This document shows, piece by piece, positions 44,640-52,823 of a stretch of 56,325 nucleotides of DNA. The stretch spans positions 1 through 56,325 of the forward strand of contig DUZW01000020.1 in the NCBI GenBank assembly GCA_013349295.1, read 5' to 3'. This stretch comes from Deltaproteobacteria bacterium (GTDB lineage Bacteria > Desulfobacterota > Desulfobulbia > Desulfobulbales > Desulfurivibrionaceae). Every line of letters starts with the position of its first letter. Position 1 is the stretch's first letter. The notes under the pieces were generated by a model, which did no database searches, was not told where the DNA came from, and saw nothing but the letters and a program-made list of their open reading frames with translations. The position numbers were made by a program, and so were the translations under genes.

Positions 44640-45659
44640 TTAGGGGTGGCCCATCGTGGCGGACATCGGGTAGTAGTTCTTGAGGATTTCCGGAGGCACC
44701 GCCGATTGCCAATGGCCAGTGAGATTGGCTGTTGCCCAAACGAGGAGAAAAAAGGACACTACCCCCAACGGCAAGAGCCACGCCGGCATTTTTTCGCGAC
44801 GGTAGGTTGAAACCCGCAGGCAGTCGTTAACCGGGCAGGCAGCAACGCATTCCAGGCAGCCCAGGCATTCAGGGCTGGTCACCACGGTTTGCTCGGCCAC
44901 TCGAATCGAGCCGGGGCAGACCTTCTCGCATTTTTTGCAGTTGATACAGCTTTGCTCATCCCGGCTGATCCGCAGCGGACCAAACCAGGCGAGAATTCCC
45001 ATCAGCGCCCCGTACGGACAGAGATAGCGGCACCAGAAGTTGCGCAGAAAAAAGGAAGCGATCACAAGGATGCTCAGCACCCAGATGGTTGTGGAGGTCG
45101 GGTCGATGAAAAACAGCAGCATCCGGGCATCCACCACCAGATTGTAAGGGGTGTTTGAGAAAGACTCGATGGCGGACAGGTCCATCTTGGCCAGGATAAT
45201 CCAGGAGAAGAAGGCCAGCAGGAGATATTTAAAACTGAGCAGGGGATAGTCGAGCCATTCCGGCGGCCGGCAGATCATTTTCAGCCGGAGGGCGACTCTT
45301 TCGGTCAGATGGGAGACAAATCCCACCGGGCAGATCCAGCCGCAGAACCCCTTGCGGAAAAAAATGGCGATCAGCAGGGCGGCGATGAAGATGGTCAGGG
45401 CGGCCGGATGGATGCGGTCGTAAACTCCGCTCAGCAGGAAGCGCTTGAGACTGAGCAGGCCGCTGATGGGCAGGAAGCCCTCGACCGCCGGAGGGCGGGC
45501 CACGAAGGTCGATGAGTTGCCGACGGCCCACTGGTAGAATTGGTAGAAGCGATAGCCGCTGTAGAGGCAGAAGAGCAGAAAGGCGGATTGTATCAGCAGC
45601 CGCAGTGTATGAAAGTCAATCCGGAACGGCTCGGCCGTTTTTTTTTGCCCTGGATTCAT
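44640..45659 (-). CDS. NapH/CcoG-like polyferredoxin membrane protein
   Basis: A 339-residue inner-membrane protein with about five hydrophobic helices and a cytoplasmic double 4Fe-4S ferredoxin domain (CINCKKCEKVCP and CLGCLECVAACP). The family motifs FCGWICPVG and WCRYLCPYGA at the helix ends are characteristic of the NapH/NosR/RdxA group. Such proteins move electrons between the quinone pool and periplasmic or cytoplasmic partners. The start at 45659 has AAGGAGATAACG upstream; the longer frame to 45776 is not supported. No reductase gene is adjacent, so its partner is unknown. Confidence 0.88.
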   Translation of the reverse strand: MNPGQKKTAEPFRIDFHTLRLLIQSAFLLFCLYSGYRFYQFYQWAVGNSSTFVARPPAVEGFLPISGLLSLKRFLLSGVYDRIHPAALTIFIAALLIAIFFRKGFCGWICPVGFVSHLTERVALRLKMICRPPEWLDYPLLSFKYLLLAFFSWIILAKMDLSAIESFSNTPYNLVVDARMLLFFIDPTSTTIWVLSILVIASFFLRNFWCRYLCPYGALMGILAWFGPLRISRDEQSCINCKKCEKVCPGSIRVAEQTVVTSPECLGCLECVAACPVNDCLRVSTYRREKMPAWLLPLGVVSFFLLVWATANLTGHWQSAVPPEILKNYYPMSATMGHP

Positions 45660-45994
45660 CGTTATCTCCTTGAATGATTTTCCTGGCGGCCACTCTACCC
45701 GGGAATGGGAGAAAAAACATTGACCTAAGTCAGCCGGTCTGAATTCATTCATAATGATTGACGCGTCCAAGGGCAAGGAAGTATCCTTTAAAAAGGAAGT
45801 CAGTCAGGTTGTGTCATCCCATGGCAAAGCGTCTTGCCTTGCCGACGCTGCTCCTCAGGCGGTCCGTCATTTAGGAGCCGTTCGAAATGACATTGCCATT
45901 ATGTTGCCTTACTGTATGGCTCCTTATGCCATCCGGCTACCTGAAACGGCCATGTTATTTTTTGACGATGGCTTAATCCGTGTCGGAATTCACC

Positions 45995-48223
45995 ATGGTT
46001 TTTTTTCGGAAACAATGGAAAGAGGTTGTCGGCGCCACCAGTGAGGTTGATCTGACCTTTCTGCTGTTGCGAATCTTCAGCCTTGCCGGCGGTATTGCCT
46101 GGCTCTGGTTTGTTCCGATTTCCCCAAGGGAAGAGGCCATTCTGGTCAACGCCCTGATCTGTTTTTCCATTTACAGCGTTCTTTGCTACCTGGTTATTTT
46201 TTTCAGACCGGGCCAGTTGCGGAAGGTGTATCTGGCCTCCCTTTTTCTCGACATGATCATTCTTTCGAACTTGGTCCATGCGGAAGCAAGTTTTGAAAGC
46301 AGCTTTTTCCTCGGTTATTACCTGCTCATCTGTCTGCATACCATCTACTTCGGTCTCGGTTTTGGGCTGTTGGTCGCGGTTTTTTCCGCTGTTAGTTACG
46401 TGTTCAGTATTCTTCCCCTCCTTGCGGACATTGAGTTGACCGATCTTGTCGTGAGGCTCGGTTTCTTCTTTTTTATCACCGTGCCGGTCGGACTGTTGAC
46501 GGAGAAAGTGAAGCGCGACAAAGAGAAAGTGGAACATTTCAACCGGACCCTTGAGGCCATGGTGGCCGAACGCACGGACAAGATCGGCAACCTTCTGGAT
46601 CAGGAACGGTATCTGCGGGAGATTTTGGATACGGTTGCCCACATCAACAAGCTGCTTATCACCTCGCCAAATGTTATCAGCCTGCTGGAAAGTGCCTGTG
46701 CCCGATTTGTCCAGCATTGCCATTATGGCTTTTGCTGGATCGGTCTGTTGGAAAACAACGAGATTCGAACGATCTGTACCTCGGAGCGCACCGGCAGCCC
46801 TCTTCTTGATCCACCCTATGCCGTGAACGAGGCGGAAACTCTTTTTTACCGGAGTCCCACGGCCCAAAGTATTCGGGACAATAAGATCGTGATCCGTGAA
46901 AACGATCCGAAGAGGCAGGACCCGACCCCGTGGCGCGATTCGGAGGAGGTAAAGGGGTTTCATGCCGTCATCAGTCTTCCTCTGCGGGCGCACCTGTCCG
47001 CGCAGCCCCTCGGCGCCCTGACCATCTATACCTGGCGCAAGGAAGGCTTTGAGCCGGAAGAAAAAGAGATGCTGGAGGAGTTGGCCGGTGATATCGGTTT
47101 TGCCATTGATTCCTTCAGGCAAAAGGAATCGGTGATCGCGCTCACCGCAGAACGCACGGCCAATTATGAAGAGACGATTTTCTCCTTTGTCGACATGATC
47201 GAGCAAAGGGATACTTATACCGCAGGCCATACCGAGCGCGTTGCGCAGTATTGCCTGCTCATTGCCCGGGAAATGGGCATCGAGCAAAAACAGGCGGCAA
47301 AGCTTTACAAGGCCGCCACCCTCCACGATATCGGCAAGGTGGCCACGCCGGATTCCGTGCTGCTCAAACCCGGCAAACTCACCAGCCTTGATTATGACCT
47401 GATAAAAATCCATGCTCTTGCCGGCTATGAAATGCTTTCGAAGATCGAGATGTATCAGGAGTTGGCCGTGATCATCCAGCATCATCACGAACGGCATGAT
47501 GGCGAGGGTTATCCCGACGGCCTGCGGGGAAACGAGATCCCCCTGCTCTCCAGAATCATGGCGGTCGGCGATGCCTTTGATGCCATGACCACCAACCGTA
47601 TTTATAAGGCAAGAAAAGAGATTCCCGAGGCCCTGACGGAACTCCAGGCCCTAAGCGGCAGCCAGTTTCATCCGGAAGTGGTCAAGGCGGCGGTCAAGGT
47701 GCTGGCCGACATTAAAATTTCGCCGTCCATCAGCCAGCTGCCGGTAACCAACCTGGAGAAAAAGAGGTTTTCCTACTTTTTTAACGACATGTTGACCGGG
47801 CTGTACAACGAGGACTACCTGAAGATTATTCTGAATAACCTGGATATGAATCAATACCGGTGCCTGCACATGCTGCACCTGAAAAAAGTGCCGGAGTACA
47901 ACAAGCGTCATGGATGGGATAACGGCAATCTGCTCTTAAAGGAGTTTGCCGTCGAGCTGCAGGCAGGTTTTCCCGACGCCCTTGTTTTCAGGGCTTACGG
48001 AAACGACTTTGCCACCATCTCCAAGGAGCATCTGGCAGTTGACAGCCAAGTGGTAAACGGTTTTGCCTGTATCACCGATACGGAAATCGAGGTCGAGGTG
48101 CACCATATTGATCTCTCGGCAGGTACGGTGTACACCATCGATAAGCTGGAAAAACTGGAAATCCTGTCTCACGCGGTCAGCCGGTCAATGCCCGAAAGGA
48201 CTCAGGCAGAACATTATTGTTGA
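45995..48223 (+). CDS. GAF/HD-GYP protein with degenerate GGDEF-like tail
   Basis: A protein of about 742 residues, probably a cyclic di-GMP phosphodiesterase. It has five or six N-terminal helices (about 20-165), a coiled coil and a GAF domain at about 210-380. The HD-GYP domain at about 385-570 has AGHTERVAQYC, HDIGK, HHHERHDGEGYPDGLRG and GDAFDAMTTNR. The final 170 residues look like a GGDEF fold (YFFNDMLTGLYNEDYL) whose signature is changed to YGNDF, so no cyclase activity is expected. The start is uncertain: the GTG at 45980 and the ATG at 45995 both lack a strong ribosome binding site. A terminator follows the stop. Confidence 0.9.
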   Translation: MVFFRKQWKEVVGATSEVDLTFLLLRIFSLAGGIAWLWFVPISPREEAILVNALICFSIYSVLCYLVIFFRPGQLRKVYLASLFLDMIILSNLVHAEASFESSFFLGYYLLICLHTIYFGLGFGLLVAVFSAVSYVFSILPLLADIELTDLVVRLGFFFFITVPVGLLTEKVKRDKEKVEHFNRTLEAMVAERTDKIGNLLDQERYLREILDTVAHINKLLITSPNVISLLESACARFVQHCHYGFCWIGLLENNEIRTICTSERTGSPLLDPPYAVNEAETLFYRSPTAQSIRDNKIVIRENDPKRQDPTPWRDSEEVKGFHAVISLPLRAHLSAQPLGALTIYTWRKEGFEPEEKEMLEELAGDIGFAIDSFRQKESVIALTAERTANYEETIFSFVDMIEQRDTYTAGHTERVAQYCLLIAREMGIEQKQAAKLYKAATLHDIGKVATPDSVLLKPGKLTSLDYDLIKIHALAGYEMLSKIEMYQELAVIIQHHHERHDGEGYPDGLRGNEIPLLSRIMAVGDAFDAMTTNRIYKARKEIPEALTELQALSGSQFHPEVVKAAVKVLADIKISPSISQLPVTNLEKKRFSYFFNDMLTGLYNEDYLKIILNNLDMNQYRCLHMLHLKKVPEYNKRHGWDNGNLLLKEFAVELQAGFPDALVFRAYGNDFATISKEHLAVDSQVVNGFACITDTEIEVEVHHIDLSAGTVYTIDKLEKLEILSHAVSRSMPERTQAEHYC

Positions 48224-48267
48224 TCCGTCGCTCGTATCCTTGCTCCGGTAACGGACCGAGAATACGC

Positions 48268-48302
48268 AAAAACCCGCTTCCTTTACAGAAGACGGGTTTT
48301 TT
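48268..48302 (+). terminator. Intrinsic terminator after the HD-GYP gene
   Basis: AAAACCCG-CTTC, 7-nt loop, GAAG-A-CGGGTTTT with further T. It starts 45 nt after the stop codon. Confidence 0.8.
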
Positions 48303-48371
48303 GTGCGGTAGTGTCCGGGTGGTTTTTTTGAGTCCTTGTCGTCGGTTGGGCTGCGTACCCGGGAGCAGTGT

Positions 48372-48602
48372 TTAACGGGACACCCGAATAAAGAGTGGAT
48401 TTGAGTAAAACCAGAGATCGGCATAGGCCTTGTCCTGGTTGTTCGGTCCCAGAAGCTTGTCGGCCAGCGGGTTGCACTCCGTGTCTGTTTCCCCCTGGGC
48501 GCCCCAGCCCGACACGGAGTTGTGGGGTGTTCTGGTGCGATTCGCAAGTGAGCGCAGTGCCGACCGGTTCGCGCTGGATGAAGATGGTCCGGCAGGGCAG
48601 GG
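48372..48602 (-). pseudogene. Coding-like C-terminal remnant, unknown family
   Basis: On the minus strand one frame stays open for 76 codons from after a TAG at 48605 to a TAA at 48374-48372. It ends with very protein-like sequence: ECNPLADKLLGPNNQDK, then AYADLWFYSNPLFIRVSR. No start codon with a ribosome binding site is present. The adjacent frame also reads protein-like just upstream (IFIQREPVGTALTCES), as if a frameshift joined them near 48510. It lies in a 526-bp gap between a terminator and the next gene. I cannot assign a family. Alternatives are a decayed gene, or a spurious frame over a repeated non-coding sequence. Confidence 0.35.
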
Positions 48603-48749
48603 CTACCGGCGTAAGGCGGCTTATCTGGACGGCTGGGGGGGCCCTCCTCCCCGCAGGTTGCGGTGGATTAAACCCGTCAGATAAATCTGCCTGTCTTTCA
48701 CGTGCCGAGGGGCTATTGTCGGTGGAAAAAGGCAGTTATCCCTTTCATG

Positions 48750-49973
48750 TCATGCATCCGTGCTTTTCAGGGCGCTTGCTTCAACCACGGTGTTTCGTCC
48801 CTTTTTCTTCGCTTCGTACATGGCCTGATCGGCAAGCTCAAGGAGCCAGGCGTATTCGCCGGTGTCTTCTGGGAACAGGGCGATGCCTATGCTGACTGTG
48901 AGCGGAATCTTGGTGCCGTCAGGCAGCTGGAAGGAATGTGTCTCTATCCTCTGCCTGATTTTCTCCGCCACATGCAGAGCGCCCTGCCGCTGGGTTGCAG
49001 GCAGCAGTACGACAAACTCTTCTCCTCCATAGCGGGCCAGGCAATCGCCGACTCTGTTCGCTTCGTGCAAGGTTGCGGCAATGTGGCGCAATACCGCGTC
49101 GCCGACCCCGTGCCCATGGGTGTCGTTCACCTTCTTGAAGTGATCCACATCGAGCATCAGCAGGGCAAGGGGGCTGTTGTGGCGCAGGCTGTTGGCGCAC
49201 TCCTCGGCCAGGCGTATTTGGAAAACATTACGGGTGTGGAGGCCGGTCAGGGTGTCATGGCAGATCTCCTTTTCCAGTTTGCCTGCCATCACATAAAATG
49301 ATCTGGCAAGCTCTCCAATCTCGTCGCTGTATTTCGTGCCCATTTTTTTGATGTTAAATTGACCGCTGCCCAGCTCATCGGCCGCCCGGGAAAGGTGTCT
49401 GATGGGGCGGGAAACATATTCGGCAAGCAGGATCGCGAAAAGGATGGCAATCATGGAACTGATGAAGAAAATAAGGAAGATTTTCCGGGTCAGGATTGTG
49501 ACTTCATTATCGATGCCGATGTGCGAGTAAGTGAGAATGGCGGAGCCCAGCCGTACTCCGCCGGCCTCGATGGGCGCAAGAATATCCACCACGGTTTCGC
49601 CCCTCTCGTTGGTGTAATGTTCGCCGAACAGAGGCATTTCTTGCTGCAAGCATACCCTCGAATATTGTTCTCCGACCTTTGCCAGGTTGTTGTGCATGAC
49701 GATGCGGCAATCGTTATCAACGACCATGGCCTGGGTGACGTACTCCTGGCTCATAGTGTACCGGATGTAGTTGCGGAGTTCGGCCAGATCAGCGCTTATG
49801 AGCGATTTGGCGCAGACATGCGCCAGATCATAGGCAACCGCCAGACCGAGATTGTGGTTTTCATGGTGCATTGCCTTATGCACCTGGAAAACAATGAGCA
49901 GGCCGGTGGCAAGCTGAGCGCCGACAATAAGGCAGATGATCTGAACGCTTATCTTGGCCTTGAGGGTTTTCAT
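48750..49973 (-). CDS. Membrane diguanylate cyclase (HAMP-GGDEF)
   Basis: A 407-residue protein that should synthesise cyclic di-GMP. A membrane helix at about 8-30 is followed by a small periplasmic sensor domain (about 35-160), a second helix at about 165-187 (IFLIFFISSMIAILFAILL), HAMP (YVSRPIRHLSRAADEL) and GGDEF. The GGDEF part has an intact active site GGEEF and LDVDHFKKVNDTHGH. There is no clear RxxD inhibitory site: the residues before GGEEF read RVGDCLARY, so RVGD may serve. It follows the PhnD-like binding protein gene after 5 nt, so the two form an operon and a ligand-sensing pair. Confidence 0.92.
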   Translation of the reverse strand: MKTLKAKISVQIICLIVGAQLATGLLIVFQVHKAMHHENHNLGLAVAYDLAHVCAKSLISADLAELRNYIRYTMSQEYVTQAMVVDNDCRIVMHNNLAKVGEQYSRVCLQQEMPLFGEHYTNERGETVVDILAPIEAGGVRLGSAILTYSHIGIDNEVTILTRKIFLIFFISSMIAILFAILLAEYVSRPIRHLSRAADELGSGQFNIKKMGTKYSDEIGELARSFYVMAGKLEKEICHDTLTGLHTRNVFQIRLAEECANSLRHNSPLALLMLDVDHFKKVNDTHGHGVGDAVLRHIAATLHEANRVGDCLARYGGEEFVVLLPATQRQGALHVAEKIRQRIETHSFQLPDGTKIPLTVSIGIALFPEDTGEYAWLLELADQAMYEAKKKGRNTVVEASALKSTDA

Positions 49974-49978
49974 GCGGC

Positions 49979-50902
49979 TTAGCGGGTCATCGACATAATT
50001 GTTCTGACCCCGTCGTAGTCGCTGTCCTTGGCCGTTGTAAACCCGCCCACCTCCGCGGACTCCAAGATTTCTTCATGCTTTTTGTTTTTTTGGTTGAGAG
50101 CGGTCAGTGCCTTGGTGATCCGGGTAACGAGACCGGCCTCGACCCCGGTGCGGGCGGCAAAGATCCAGGTGGGTATCTCCTCGGTCCGACCGAGGATGCG
50201 CAGCTGATTGGGGGGGATTTCGCTTTCGCCGCCATTTTTCGCTTCGTTGACACCCTTGAAGGAATAGTCGCAGATCGCCCCGGCGTCGGCGGTTTTCAGA
50301 AAGACATTGAGGGCGATGGATTCACAGCTGCCATTATTCTTGTAGCCGCGAAGATCCTTTTCCGGGTCGATCCCCTGTGCGGTAAGCAGGCGTTTTGCCG
50401 AGAGGGATTTCGCCATGTCGTTTTCCGCGCCGAAGATGATGTATTTACCCTTAAGATCCTCTATGCGCCGCAGGGGGCTGTCCTTGCGGACAATGATCAC
50501 TCCCCGGTGTCTGCTCTCGCCATCCGGGGTCAAAGCCTTGAGTAACGTCTCCTTGTTGTAGAGATGGGCCAATCGCACATAGGTATGGGGGGCCTGGAAG
50601 GTGAACGCCACCTTGCCCTCCTTGACGAACCGCTCGAATTCCGGGAAATCCTTGGGGATGACGAGAACAACCGGCTGCCGGAGCTGTTTTTCCAGATACG
50701 CGGCCAGGGGCTGATACTCTTTAAAGGTCTTGATGATCTCGGTGCAGGGGGTGATGGCGATTTGGATTGGTTGCGGTTTGCCGGCGGCGTGTCCTGCCTG
50801 GGCAAGGCACAGGAGAAGAAGGAGTGCGGCCGCAAGGGGGAGGACTACCTTTGCCGGCAAACACCGAAAGCGGAGAAAGGAAGAATGCGGATCTTTCGGC
50901 AT
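49979..50902 (-). CDS. PhnD-like substrate-binding protein linked to a diguanylate cyclase
   Basis: A 307-residue exported protein with a signal peptide (about residues 16-40, ending GHAA). The periplasmic phosphate/phosphonate-binding-like fold shows IQIAITPCTEIIKTFKEYQP, FTFQAPHTYVRLA, DLKGKYIIFGAENDMAKS and AGAICDYSFKG. The ATG at 50902 follows AAGGAAACACAGCCC. There are no ABC permease or ATPase genes nearby. The diguanylate cyclase begins 5 nt after its stop, so the protein is more likely a ligand receptor for that sensor. Its promoter is at 50992-50964. Confidence 0.9.
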   Translation of the reverse strand: MPKDPHSSFLRFRCLPAKVVLPLAAALLLLLCLAQAGHAAGKPQPIQIAITPCTEIIKTFKEYQPLAAYLEKQLRQPVVLVIPKDFPEFERFVKEGKVAFTFQAPHTYVRLAHLYNKETLLKALTPDGESRHRGVIIVRKDSPLRRIEDLKGKYIIFGAENDMAKSLSAKRLLTAQGIDPEKDLRGYKNNGSCESIALNVFLKTADAGAICDYSFKGVNEAKNGGESEIPPNQLRILGRTEEIPTWIFAARTGVEAGLVTRITKALTALNQKNKKHEEILESAEVGGFTTAKDSDYDGVRTIMSMTR

Positions 50903-50963
50903 GGGCTGTGTTTCCTTGCAGTTGAAAGTAAGTCTCCATCTCTTGAATACTCTGACTAATATT

Positions 50964-50992
50964 ATTATGTGAAAGATCCTGCAAATATGCAA
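50964..50992 (-). promoter_or_regulatory. Promoter of the binding protein-diguanylate cyclase operon
   Basis: Minus strand: TTGCAT (50992-50987), 17-bp spacer, CATAAT (50969-50964). The leader to the start codon would be about 55 nt. Confidence 0.6.
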
Positions 50993-51139
50993 CGAAAGAT
51001 GATGGAAGTATCGGCAATATCCGGTGAAGAAAAGCGGTAAGGCTGTCGCCCTTGTCGAAGTTTTCGAAAAAAGGCTGGGCGGATCCACGTCATGGGGGCA
51101 GGCTCTCTCTGCCCAGTGCCTGGGGGATGGGGGGACAGC

Positions 51140-51172
51140 ACAGCCCGCCGACCAAAAAGGCCGACGGGCTGT
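51140..51172 (-). terminator. Hairpin downstream of the rhodanese gene
   Basis: A 14-bp stem ACAGCCCG...CGGGCTGT with two G-U pairs and a T5 loop, 23 nt after the stop of the haem-rhodanese gene. No T-run follows, so termination may need Rho. Confidence 0.55.
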
Positions 51173-51194
51173 GTTGTCATGTTGTCATGAAGGG

Positions 51195-52523
51195 TTACTT
51201 CTCTTCGATTTTGAAGCTCTTGCCGGTAATGTTGAGCATGGCATTGAGGTAGCGGCTCTTGCGGCCTGCCTCGGCGATGAGGGTGTGCGCCATCTCCGCC
51301 CTGACGCCGGTGTTGCAGTAGAGGATGATCTCCTTGTCGGCTGGGATTTCGCTCAGTCGTTGGGCGATCAGGTCGGCGGGAATGTTGATCGAGCCGGCGA
51401 TCATCCCTGTCGCGCATTCATCCGGATTCCTCACGTCCACCAGAACCATGGAGGCGGGAGGGGTTTTGGCTGCCTTTTGGAAATCCGCCACCGAGATGGT
51501 GCCGGGTTTCGCTTTTGGGGTGTAAACGATTTTCGTTGGGGTCGGACCGCTCTCCATCGGGTTGCCGGCGGCCTGCCAGGCGGTCAGGTCCATGGCCAGC
51601 ACTTGCACTTTTTTGTAGCCCCACGAATGAATAGTGGTCGCCGCCTTGTCGCTTTCTGGTCCGTAGACGATGATCGGCGCCATCTTGTCGGCCGGGAACT
51701 TGGCCTTGCCGGCGGCAAGCTTGCCCGCTTCTATTCCCACGGCTCCCTTGATGTGCCCCTTTTTTACCTCGGCCGGGTTGCGGAGGTCCACGAGGACGTG
51801 GGGATCCTCCGCGGCTATGGCTGTCTTCAGCCACTCACCCTCGGTGACGCCGATGTCGCTTTTGATCCAGTCGGGATAGCCGCCGATATAGATTTTGACG
51901 TTGGTGTAGCCAAGGCTCTTGGTCTTCATGGCGGCGGTGGGGCTCAGGCAGCCGCCGACGCCGTAAAAGACGATGGGGGTGTTCTTGTCCTGGGGCAGCT
52001 TGCCCACGAACTTGTCAAAGGCCGGGGCGGGCATCATGCCGGCACCGGCGATATGGGCCATCTGGTACTGGGCGGGCGGACGGACGTCAAAGACCTTGAC
52101 CGTGGGATCCTGGAGCAGCTTCTTGAACTCATCCTTGGTCAGCTTTTCGTCGTTGCCGATGGCCTTGAGGATGTCGAAGCGGATGATCTCCTTGGCGATC
52201 TTTTCCCCGTTCTGCTCGACGAAATTGACCTGAAAGCCCTTGCCCTGGTAATTGCGGATGTCCTCAAAGGAATCCACGTACTTGATGGTGGTCTGGTCGT
52301 TGTACTTGACCACCTCCTTGTGGGACATGATGTCCATCTGGATGATCTTGGACTTGACCGAGATGTTTTCGAGAAAACCCATCATCAGTCCGGGTTGCGG
52401 CTGGTGGCAGCTGCCGCAGAGTTTGGCCATGGTCGGTTTGGCCTCCCCCTGGGCCAGGACCATTGACGGCAAGACAAGTGCGGCGAACAGGGCTACGGCT
52501 GGAACAAGTCTCTTATGCTGCAT
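51195..52523 (-). CDS. Exported c-type haem protein with three rhodanese domains
   Basis: A 442-residue periplasmic protein with signal peptide (cleavage near VLAQG, about residue 24), immediately followed by a c-type haem motif CGSCH at about residues 36-40. Three rhodanese-like domains follow. The first (KVFDVRPPAQYQMAHIAGAG) has VFYGVGGCLSPT at the active loop. The second (HVLVDLRNPAEVKKGHIKGA) has YGPESDKA and no Cys, so it is inactive. The third (VLVDVRNPDECATGMIAGS) has LYCNTGVR, a canonical active-site Cys loop. The protein could transfer sulfane sulfur in the periplasm with a redox-active haem attached. The ATG follows AGAAGGGGGAAAC. It is transcribed alone and diverges from a hybrid kinase. 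Confidence 0.9.
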   Translation of the reverse strand: MQHKRLVPAVALFAALVLPSMVLAQGEAKPTMAKLCGSCHQPQPGLMMGFLENISVKSKIIQMDIMSHKEVVKYNDQTTIKYVDSFEDIRNYQGKGFQVNFVEQNGEKIAKEIIRFDILKAIGNDEKLTKDEFKKLLQDPTVKVFDVRPPAQYQMAHIAGAGMMPAPAFDKFVGKLPQDKNTPIVFYGVGGCLSPTAAMKTKSLGYTNVKIYIGGYPDWIKSDIGVTEGEWLKTAIAAEDPHVLVDLRNPAEVKKGHIKGAVGIEAGKLAAGKAKFPADKMAPIIVYGPESDKAATTIHSWGYKKVQVLAMDLTAWQAAGNPMESGPTPTKIVYTPKAKPGTISVADFQKAAKTPPASMVLVDVRNPDECATGMIAGSINIPADLIAQRLSEIPADKEIILYCNTGVRAEMAHTLIAEAGRKSRYLNAMLNITGKSFKIEEK

Positions 52524-52763
52524 GTTTCCCCCTTCTGTTTTTCTGTAAATAATTTTTTACAATTAAAACGGGTCATTATGCCATTGGTTCAATAATTAGC
52601 ATATCCTTTTGCAGGATGCAAATTTTACTTGTCCGCCAAGGAGCTCCTTGTTCTCTTCATGTCCTTTCCGGACGGGTTTCGGCAAGGCGGGTGGTGCTTA
52701 AACTTGAGCGGCGAATGCTTTAGTCTTAAATCTGCATAATTAGAAGAATAAATAATTTGTAAA

Positions 52764-52791
52764 TTGACGCTTTCAATTTTAGTGTCATAAT
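52764..52791 (+). promoter_or_regulatory. Promoter of the hybrid kinase gene at 52824
   Basis: TTGACG (52764-52769), 16-bp spacer, CATAAT (52786-52791). The ribosome binding site AAAGGGG overlaps a GGGGCGCCCC palindrome (52809-52818), which could partly hide it. The rest of the 52524-52823 gap is AT-rich and shows no gene. Confidence 0.6.
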
Positions 52792-52823
52792 CAAAAAAAA
52801 AATTTAAAGGGGCGCCCCGCACT

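Noticed and set aside
45899..47497. Large minus-strand open frame opposite the HD-GYP gene
   Set aside because: Shadow of a gene with intact HD-GYP motifs; no ribosome binding site or domain.
48395..48749. Possible structured RNA (RNase P, tmRNA, cobalamin or c-di-GMP riboswitch) in the gap after the HD-GYP gene
   Set aside because: None of the conserved sequence blocks of these RNAs could be found, and part of the region reads like protein.
38517..50902. The substrate-binding proteins as parts of ABC importers
   Set aside because: No permease or ATPase gene occurs next to any of the three, and each is closely coupled to a sensor gene instead.
51024..52466. Plus-strand open frame opposite the rhodanese gene
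   Set aside because: Antisense shadow; the minus strand has a signal peptide, a haem motif and three rhodanese folds.
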